Shown here in pieces: positions 17,914 through 23,108 of a stretch of 23,108 nt of DNA. A model generated the notes under the pieces. The model was given only the letters and a program-made list of their open reading frames with translations, did no database searches and was not told the DNA's origin. This stretch comes from an uncultured Selenomonas sp. (GTDB lineage Bacteria > Bacillota > Negativicutes > Selenomonadales > Selenomonadaceae), in assembly GCA_905372355.1 (NCBI GenBank), contig CAJPOT010000022.1:1-23108 (forward strand), given 5' to 3'. The first letter of the stretch is position 1. Each line of letters begins with the position of its first letter. Made by a program: the position numbers and the translations under genes.

Positions 17914-18790
17914 GACGACGGAGTATTTCGTGCGCGAGGTCTGCATATCGATCAAGCGTAACAACTGGATGTCGTTCGCCTCCATCAGCACGGTCGCCGT
18001 ATCGCTCTTCGTGCTCGGCATGTTCCTCATCATCGTGCTCAACATGAACCGCATGGCGTCGATGCTTGAATCACAGGTGCAGATCAACGTCTACTTGGAC
18101 GACAAGCTCAAGGGATCGGAAATCGACGATCTCGAAGACGACTTGAAGAAGATGCAGGGCATTGAGAGCGTGCAGTATGTGAGCCGCGAGGATGCCATCG
18201 TGCGCCTGAGGGAAAGGCTCGGCGACCAGAAGTATTTGCTCGATGCGCTCGGCGACAAGAATCCGCTGCCGAATGCCTTCGAGGTCACGGTCAAGCAGCC
18301 GACGATGGTGGAGACGGCAGCGAAGGCAATCGAGAAGTTCGGCGGCGTCGAATCGGTGAAGTATGGGCAGGACGTCGTCGAGCACCTCTTCGACATGACG
18401 CGCCTCGTGCGTATCTTCGGCTTCACGCTCATGCTGCTCCTGGCGGGCGCGACGCTCTTCATCATCTCGAACACGATCCGCCTGACAGTCTTTGCGCGCC
18501 GCAAAGAAATCGCCATCATGAAATACGTCGGCGCGACGGATTGGTTCATCCGCTGGCCGTTCCTCTTGGAGGGCGTCGTGCTTGGCTTCTTCGGCGGCGT
18601 TCTCGCTTCCATCGCGCTTCGAAGCATTTACGGGCTGATCACGGCGAAGGTTTACAGCACGTTGGCGTTTCTGCCGCTCATACCGCAGTACCCGTTTGTC
18701 AACTTCATCAGCCTCGTGATGGTCTTGAGCGGCATGGGAATCGGCGCGTTGGGCAGCACGATTTCCTTGAAGCGATTCCTCAAGGTATAG
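17903..18790 (+). CDS. ftsX: Cell-division ABC transporter permease FtsX
   Basis: This 295-residue protein has the FtsX layout: a cytosolic N terminus ('TEYFVREVCISIKRNNWMSFAS'), a first membrane segment ('VSLFVLGMFLIIVL'), an extracytoplasmic loop (about residues 50-160, 'VQINVYLDDKLKGSEIDDLEDDLKK' to 'VVEHLFDMT') that binds the hydrolase partner, then three more membrane segments ('LMLLLAGATLFIISNTI', 'LLEGVVLGFFGGVLASIAL', 'FISLVMVLSGMGIGALG'). The conserved 'RKEIAIMKYVGATDWFIRWPFLLEG' lies between segments two and three. ATG 17903 follows a G-rich ribosome site; a start at 17879 would add eight residues with no support. Confidence 0.95.
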   Translation: MKLRTTEYFVREVCISIKRNNWMSFASISTVAVSLFVLGMFLIIVLNMNRMASMLESQVQINVYLDDKLKGSEIDDLEDDLKKMQGIESVQYVSREDAIVRLRERLGDQKYLLDALGDKNPLPNAFEVTVKQPTMVETAAKAIEKFGGVESVKYGQDVVEHLFDMTRLVRIFGFTLMLLLAGATLFIISNTIRLTVFARRKEIAIMKYVGATDWFIRWPFLLEGVVLGFFGGVLASIALRSIYGLITAKVYSTLAFLPLIPQYPFVNFISLVMVLSGMGIGALGSTISLKRFLKV

Positions 18791-18802
18791 GAGGCTTTTC
18801 TC

Positions 18803-19948
18803 ATGGTTTTTTATCCCGTAGGAGGGAAAAAGGGGAAGAAAGCGGCGGCAGCGCTTCTTTCTGCCGTCTACTTGATGACGCTTGCGCCGCTCGTGCAGGC
18901 CGAGACCTTGGAGGAGCAGCGCGACGCGCATATCGAAAAGGCGGAGCAGGCGCAGAAGAAGAAGAACGAGATCGAGTCCAGGATCGAGGGGCTTTCCGAA
19001 GAGAAGCGTGTTGTCGATGAGGCGGCAGACGAGGCGACGAAAGCCTACAAGGACGTGAAGAAGGAACTTGACGCGACCGAGTCACGCATCGATGAGAATG
19101 AAGACAAGCTCAAGGTATTGAATAAGGACTTTGCCGTGAAGCGCGACCAGCTCGCCAAGCGCGTGCGCGACATCTACATCAACGGTCAGATCAACTATCT
19201 CGACGTCCTTTTCGGCGCGAAGGATTTTCAGGACTTCTTTACGCGCATGGATCTCTTGAAGCGCGTCATTCAGCAGGACTACGACCTCGTGCAGGTCGTG
19301 TTTGCGGAAAAGACTGCGATCGAGACGTCGCAGAAGGAATTGGAAAAGGACAAGGCGGCGAAAGAAAAGCTCGTCGTCTCCGCTGCTGGCCGTAAGAAAG
19401 AGGCGGAGAAGAAGCAGGCGGCAAAGCAGGCGATCATTGACAAGATGGAAACGGATCGCGCGACGCAGGAACGCATCATCAACGAGAATCTTGCGGCATC
19501 CAAGGAAGTCGAGCAGATGATCCGAAACAGCCGCTATCAGCCGGCGTCCCCCGCCCTTTCGGGCGGCGGAGCGCTCAACTGGCCGCTTGGCGGGCCGATC
19601 ACCTCGCCCTTCGGCTGGCGCGTCCATCCGATCACGGGCGCGAGCCGCTTCCATTCGGGCATAGACATCGGCGGCGACTACGGCGATACGATTCATGCGG
19701 CCGGCGCGGGCATCGTCTCTTATGCCGGTTGGATTTCGGGCTATGGCTATGCCGTCATCATCGACCACGGCGGCGGCATATCGACGCTTTATGGGCACAA
19801 CCAAGCGCTCCTCGTCAGCGAAGGGCAAAGCGTCTCGCAGGGACAGGCGATCGCCGAATGCGGCTCGACGGGGAATTCCACAGGGCCGCACTGCCACTTC
19901 GAGGTTCGTGTTGACGGCGAACCTGTCGACCCCATGGGGTATCTTTGA
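18803..19948 (+). CDS. M23 murein hydrolase with coiled coil, FtsEX partner
   Basis: This 381-residue protein has a signal peptide (cleavage after VQA near residue 33), a long helical coiled-coil region (about 35-250, rich in E/K/A/Q and interrupted near 115-165) and a C-terminal LytM/M23 domain. Zinc ligands His284 and Asp288 ('FHSGIDIGG') and His365, with His363 in 'HCHFEVR' and His332 in 'LYGHNQ', are all present. The domain therefore looks like an active endopeptidase, unlike E. coli EnvC, whose LytM domain is degenerate. The coiled coil plus gene position directly after ftsX match EnvC, PcsB and CwlO-type partners. TAGGAGG (18788-18794) overlaps the ftsX stop, eight bases before the ATG. 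Confidence 0.92.
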   Translation: MVFYPVGGKKGKKAAAALLSAVYLMTLAPLVQAETLEEQRDAHIEKAEQAQKKKNEIESRIEGLSEEKRVVDEAADEATKAYKDVKKELDATESRIDENEDKLKVLNKDFAVKRDQLAKRVRDIYINGQINYLDVLFGAKDFQDFFTRMDLLKRVIQQDYDLVQVVFAEKTAIETSQKELEKDKAAKEKLVVSAAGRKKEAEKKQAAKQAIIDKMETDRATQERIINENLAASKEVEQMIRNSRYQPASPALSGGGALNWPLGGPITSPFGWRVHPITGASRFHSGIDIGGDYGDTIHAAGAGIVSYAGWISGYGYAVIIDHGGGISTLYGHNQALLVSEGQSVSQGQAIAECGSTGNSTGPHCHFEVRVDGEPVDPMGYL

Positions 19949-19963
19949 TAGGTGGAGGATATT

Positions 19964-21133
19964 TTGAAAAAGAAAACGGTTTTCCTGCTCGTCGTCGCGA
20001 CGGCTGTCGTGACGCTCAATGCGACGATCTTCGGATTCTACGCCTTGATGGGGTTCAATAATCAGAAGACGAAGGATATCCTGCGCTTCTTCGGCGCTCT
20101 GCGCTTCATCGAGACGCAGTATGTGCGCGACGTCGACTATACGAAGCTCATCGATGGCGCCATCTCGGGCATGGTCAAGACGCTTGACGATCCCCATTCC
20201 ATCTATCTCGATCCCAAGATGTACGAACTCATGCGCTCGCATACGGAGGGAAGCTTCGGCGGCGTCGGCATCGTCATGGGCTTCAAGGACAACAAGATCA
20301 CGGTCATTTCCGTCATGGAGGGGACGCCGAGCGAGGCGGCGGGCATCAAGACGGGCGATGAGATCATCGCCGTCGACGGTGTGCCGACGAGCGAGATTGA
20401 GCCGGAAGAGGTCGTGCTGCACATTCGCGGCGAGATCGGCAGTGAAGTGACGCTCAGAGTTCGCCGCGCAGGCGAAGAGGACAAGGACTACGTCGTGCGT
20501 CGTGCGACGATCCAGGTGCATACGGTCGCAGGTCAAATGCTGCCCGACACGGACGGCATCGGCTACATCCGCATCGCTTCGTTCTCCGAGCATACGGCAG
20601 ATGAGTTCAAAGATGCCTATCATGCGCTGGAAAATGAAGGCGTCAAGGGCATGATCATCGACTTGCGCGAGAACCCCGGCGGACTTGTGACGAGCTGTGT
20701 GGCGATCGCCAATATGGTTGTACCGAAGGGACCGGTCGTCTCCGTCGTGCAGAAGGACGGAAGACGCGAAGAATATGAATCGGAGCTCTCGGAAGAGAAA
20801 TATCCGCTCGTCGTGCTCATCGATGGCAACAGCGCCTCGGCGAGCGAAATCCTCGCGGGCGCACTGCAGGATACGGGCGCGGCGACGATCGTCGGCCAGA
20901 CGTCGTATGGCAAAGGCTCCGTGCAGGTCATCTTACCGCTCTACGATGATGATGCACTGAAGCTCACGATTGCCAAGTATTACACTCCGTCGGGCAGAAG
21001 CATCGACGGCACGGGCATTGAGCCAGACGTTCGCGTCGAGCCGCAGGCGGACGGTGCACAGGACGTGCAGCTCTTGAAGGCAATCGACGTCATGAAGGAC
21101 AAGCTTGCCGGCATTGGTGCAAATGTAATATAA
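19964..21133 (+). CDS. C-terminal processing peptidase, S41 family (CtpA-type)
   Basis: This 389-residue protease has an N-terminal signal anchor ('VFLLVVATAVVTLNATIFGFYALMG'), a PDZ domain (about residues 85-170, 'GVGIVMGFKDNKITV' with 'GDEIIAVDG') and the S41 catalytic core. The nucleophile is Ser292 in 'GNSASASEI' and the general base is Lys317 in 'GKGSVQV', with the 25-residue spacing of the family. It acts outside the cytoplasm on exposed C termini. The start is TTG 19964, five bases after GGAGG (19954-19958); GTG 19952 would overlap that site. It begins 15 bases after the M23 gene, so it is in the same operon and may control hydrolase levels, as Prc and CtpA do in other Gram-negatives (inference). 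Confidence 0.93.
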   Translation: MKKKTVFLLVVATAVVTLNATIFGFYALMGFNNQKTKDILRFFGALRFIETQYVRDVDYTKLIDGAISGMVKTLDDPHSIYLDPKMYELMRSHTEGSFGGVGIVMGFKDNKITVISVMEGTPSEAAGIKTGDEIIAVDGVPTSEIEPEEVVLHIRGEIGSEVTLRVRRAGEEDKDYVVRRATIQVHTVAGQMLPDTDGIGYIRIASFSEHTADEFKDAYHALENEGVKGMIIDLRENPGGLVTSCVAIANMVVPKGPVVSVVQKDGRREEYESELSEEKYPLVVLIDGNSASASEILAGALQDTGAATIVGQTSYGKGSVQVILPLYDDDALKLTIAKYYTPSGRSIDGTGIEPDVRVEPQADGAQDVQLLKAIDVMKDKLAGIGANVI

Positions 21134-21134
21134 T
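21105..21134 (+). promoter_or_regulatory. Promoter of the second toxin-antitoxin pair, inside the end of the protease gene
   Basis: TTGCCG (21105-21110), an 18-base spacer and TATAAT (21129-21134) form a promoter whose -10 covers the stop codon of the upstream gene. The short inverted repeat CATT/AATG (21112-21125) between the hexamers could be an operator. Confidence 0.55.
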
Positions 21135-21156
21135 CAAGAAGAAGGGGGATGAGATT

Positions 21157-21408
21157 ATGGCACAGATTTGTCTGAGCATTGATGATGATGTGAAGCGGGA
21201 GGCAGAACAGGTGTGTGAAGACATGGGGATGTCCATGTCTACTGCAGTCAACATCTACCTGAAAAGGCTCAGCAGAGAAAGGCGCATCCCTTTCGAAGTC
21301 ATGGCAGAGCCGTTTTGGTCTTCAGAAAATGCGACGATTCTGGATCGGAGGATTGCAGACATAAGAGCGGGAAGAAATGTGTCTGAGCATGAACTCATTG
21401 AGGTGTAG
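21157..21408 (+). CDS. Antitoxin, RelB/DinJ family
   Basis: This 83-residue protein starts with a ribbon-helix-helix domain: 'ICLSIDDDVKREAEQVCEDMGMSMSTAVNIYLKRLSRERRIPFEV', the typical RelB/DinJ N terminus, with a C-terminal toxin-wrapping tail ('ATILDRRIADIRAGRNVSEHELIEV'). It should bind the operator and neutralise the toxin. ATG 21157 follows AAGAAGGGGG. The toxin starts two bases after its stop, so the pair is coupled. It was inserted or retained at the end of the ftsEX operon with its own promoter. Confidence 0.9.
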   Translation: MAQICLSIDDDVKREAEQVCEDMGMSMSTAVNIYLKRLSRERRIPFEVMAEPFWSSENATILDRRIADIRAGRNVSEHELIEV

Positions 21409-21410
21409 CG

Positions 21411-21674
21411 GTGCGAAAAATATGGCATGATGAGGCGTGGGCTGAATATATCGAATGGCAAACCAAGGATAAGAAAACACTGAAAAAGATCAATAATCTC
21501 ATCAAGGACATCGATCGAAACGGGTATGACGGTATAGGAAAGCCGGAGCCTTTGCGCGGCAACTGGAGCGGCTTTTACAGCGTGCGCATCGATGAGAAGA
21601 ATCGGCTTGTCTTTCAAATATCCGATGGCGTGTTGGAGATTGCTCAATGCGGTTCTCACTATGGAGACAAATAA
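21411..21674 (+). CDS. mRNA interferase toxin, YoeB/Txe family
   Basis: This 87-residue protein matches YoeB throughout: 'KIWHDEAWAEYIEWQTKDKKTLKKINNLIKDI', 'GKPEPLRGNWSGFYSVRI', 'NRLVF' and the ending 'CGSHY'. The catalytic residues of E. coli YoeB are at identical positions: Glu46, Arg65, His83 and Tyr84. By family knowledge it cleaves mRNA at the ribosomal A site. The start is GTG 21411, and the absence of a strong ribosome site fits coupling to the antitoxin. YoeB usually pairs with YefM, not with a RelB/DinJ protein. Block 21481-21540 is 38% G+C, lower than the neighbours. A terminator follows. Confidence 0.93.
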   Translation: MRKIWHDEAWAEYIEWQTKDKKTLKKINNLIKDIDRNGYDGIGKPEPLRGNWSGFYSVRIDEKNRLVFQISDGVLEIAQCGSHYGDK

Positions 21675-21711
21675 GAGCGGCATGTATGAGATATAGATGG
21701 ATATTATGATG

Positions 21712-21747
21712 AATCGCTGTGCCAAATTGCGCAGCGATTTCTTATTT
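21712..21747 (+). terminator. Rho-independent terminator after the second toxin-antitoxin pair
   Basis: An 11-bp stem (21712-21722 with 21729-21739, one G-U pair) with a 6-base loop is followed by a T-rich tail, TCTTATTT. Confidence 0.85.
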
Positions 21748-21818
21748 GGTACAAATGAGGAAAATGGATTCATTTTTACGATTTTTATATAAATTTTGCT
21801 ATATATTCTATAAATATG

Positions 21819-21827
21819 TGCTATAAT
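21819..21827 (+). promoter_or_regulatory. Extended -10 promoter of the OPT transporter gene
   Basis: TGCTATAAT lies 57 bases before the start codon in an AT-rich stretch (21750-21830). TTGCTA at 21796-21801 is a possible -35, but the spacer is 20 bases. Confidence 0.6.
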
Positions 21828-21883
21828 AGACAGGCATCCATTCGCCTGCTTCATGGGCGCAAATTACTATAGGGAGCGATACT

Positions 21884-23108
21884 ATGAAAAATGAACACAA
21901 TGAGTTCATGCAGCATGAGCTGCGATTACCTGAGCTTACCGTGCGCGGCATGCTCTTGGGTGCCGTATTGACAGTGATCTTTACGGCATCGAACGTCTAC
22001 CTGGGGCTGAAGGTCGGCCTGACGTTCTCGTCCGCCATTCCGGCAGCTGTCATCTCGATGGCCGTCCTCAAGATGGCGAAGGATTCCAATATCCTGGAAA
22101 ACAACATGGTGCAGACGCAGGCCTCGGCGGCCGGCACCTTGTCCGCGATCATCTTCATCATTCCGGGCATGCTCATGATCGGCTACTGGCACGGCTTCGA
22201 GTTCACGCAGACGCTGCTCGTCGCGGCTTGCGGCGGCTGCCTGGGCGTGCTCTTTACGATTCCTCTGCGCCGTGCCATGGTCGTGCACAGCGACCTCGCT
22301 TATCCCGAGGGCGTTGCGGCGGCGGAGATCCTGAAGGTCAATGCGCATGATGAAGATGGCAAGGGCAAAGGCACAGGGCTCAAGGAAATCTTGTCGGGCA
22401 GTTTCGTCGCAGGTATCATCGCGCTCTGCACGAGCGGCTTTCAAGTGCTGTCGGGTGCGCTTTCCGTCTGGATTCCCATCGGGCGCGGCATGACGCAGTT
22501 CCCCATCGGCTACTCGTCGGCGCTCGTCGGCGCGGGCTACCTCATCGGTATAGCGAGCGGTCTCGCCATGCTCGTCGGCATCCTCATCGCTTGGGCGGGT
22601 TTCGTTCCCTTCTACACGATCACGAGTACGCCGCCCGACGGCGTGACGATGCAGAAGTTCGCTGCCGCCGTCTATCAGGAGCGCGTGCGCCTCATCGGCG
22701 CGGGCGCCATGGGCGTCGCCGCCATCTGGACTCTGATTACGCTCGCGCGTCCCGTCATCGACGGCATGAAGGAATCGCTTGCCGCCATGCGCATGCCCGA
22801 GACGATCAAGGACAGGCATCGCATGGACATCGACATGTCGATGAAGAGCATCGGATTCGTATTCCTGCTGACAGTCGTCGGTCTGCTCGCTGTATTCTAC
22901 GCCTTTGTCAGTCCGGAGGGACTGCCAAGTGGTCAGGTGCTCGCCTTCACGCTCGTCGGCGTCGGCGTCGCCGTATTCATGGGCTTCTTCGTCGCCGCTG
23001 CCTGCGCCTACATGGCAGGCCTCGTCGGCACGTCGTCGAGTCCGATCTCGGGTATCGGCATCCTCGGCATCATCGTCGCCTCGCTCGTCATGTACGCGCT
23101 TTGCTCTT
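21884..23108 (+). CDS. OPT-family oligopeptide transporter, 3' end cut off by the window
   Basis: The frame is open from ATG 21884 to the window end (408 complete codons), with ATAGGGAG upstream as ribosome site. 'NVYLGLKVGLTFSSAIPAAVISM' and 'DLAYPEGVAAAEIL' are hallmarks of the OPT family of proton-coupled peptide (or metal-chelate) importers, and 'NMVQTQASAAGTLSAIIF' is typical of the bacterial branch. Repeated hydrophobic segments of about 20 residues indicate a polytopic inner-membrane protein. Full-length members are usually 600-700 residues, so roughly one third is missing. It has its own promoter and is separated from the toxin gene by a terminator. Confidence 0.93.
   Translation, partial: MKNEHNEFMQHELRLPELTVRGMLLGAVLTVIFTASNVYLGLKVGLTFSSAIPAAVISMAVLKMAKDSNILENNMVQTQASAAGTLSAIIFIIPGMLMIGYWHGFEFTQTLLVAACGGCLGVLFTIPLRRAMVVHSDLAYPEGVAAAEILKVNAHDEDGKGKGTGLKEILSGSFVAGIIALCTSGFQVLSGALSVWIPIGRGMTQFPIGYSSALVGAGYLIGIASGLAMLVGILIAWAGFVPFYTITSTPPDGVTMQKFAAAVYQERVRLIGAGAMGVAAIWTLITLARPVIDGMKESLAAMRMPETIKDRHRMDIDMSMKSIGFVFLLTVVGLLAVFYAFVSPEGLPSGQVLAFTLVGVGVAVFMGFFVAAACAYMAGLVGTSSSPISGIGILGIIVASLVMYALCS

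Noticed and set aside
21926..22819. A 297-codon minus-strand frame
   Set aside because: It is the shadow of the OPT transporter, whose + strand frame has unmistakable family motifs and hydrophobic segments.

Overview
The window looks like the chromosome of a Gram-negative Firmicute of the class Negativicutes, most likely Selenomonas or a close relative. This is inferred from gene content, not from a database match. It combines Firmicute-type gene order (greA-lysS, ftsE-ftsX) with outer-membrane features (a giant type V autotransporter) and a secreted protein-tyrosine-phosphatase-like phytase of the Selenomonas ruminantium type. Blocks of housekeeping DNA that I counted by hand are near 60% G+C. 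All confidently called genes are on the + strand. I see no rRNA, tRNA, CRISPR array, insertion sequence or phage genes.

Layout. (1) 1-8751: the 3' part of a very large autotransporter gene. Its passenger is built of repeated beta-helix modules and ends in a membrane beta-barrel, followed by a strong terminator. (2) 8903-9907: an exported PTP-like inositol polyphosphatase with its own extended -10 promoter. (3) 10077-11102: branched-chain aminotransferase (ilvE) with a regulated-looking leader, then a terminator, then a DUF1848 iron-sulfur-type protein at 11181-12116. (4) 12173-12734: an AT-rich Phd/YefM-RelE/ParE toxin-antitoxin pair, followed by what looks like a gene remnant. (5) 12975-14564: a coupled cluster of MBL-fold hydrolase, cyclophilin lipoprotein and GIY-YIG protein. 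(6) 14561-17087: a consensus promoter driving greA, lysS and a small unknown gene, closed by a terminator. (7) 17227-21133: ftsE, ftsX, an M23 murein hydrolase and a CtpA-type protease, forming a cell-division/peptidoglycan-remodelling operon. (8) 21157-21674: a second toxin-antitoxin pair (RelB/DinJ-like with YoeB-like), closed by a terminator. (9) 21884 to the window end: the 5' part of an OPT-family transporter.

How the genes work together. FtsE and FtsX form the ABC-type complex that switches on a periplasmic hydrolase at the septum. The adjacent M23 protein has a coiled coil plus a LytM domain with intact zinc ligands and is the natural partner. The neighbouring CtpA protease could control the level of that hydrolase. 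GreA and LysS are transcription and translation housekeeping genes. The two toxin-antitoxin modules have lower G+C than their neighbours and sit at operon ends, as expected of acquired genes.

The most unusual items are the modular autotransporter with a composition break near its start, the mixed-family toxin-antitoxin pair, a cyclophilin gene with two good starts (lipoprotein or cytosolic), and the leader regions of ilvE and greA. I did not find a clearly new multi-gene system. Five genes appear to start at TTG or GTG, and several starts below are corrected inward on the basis of ribosome binding sites.
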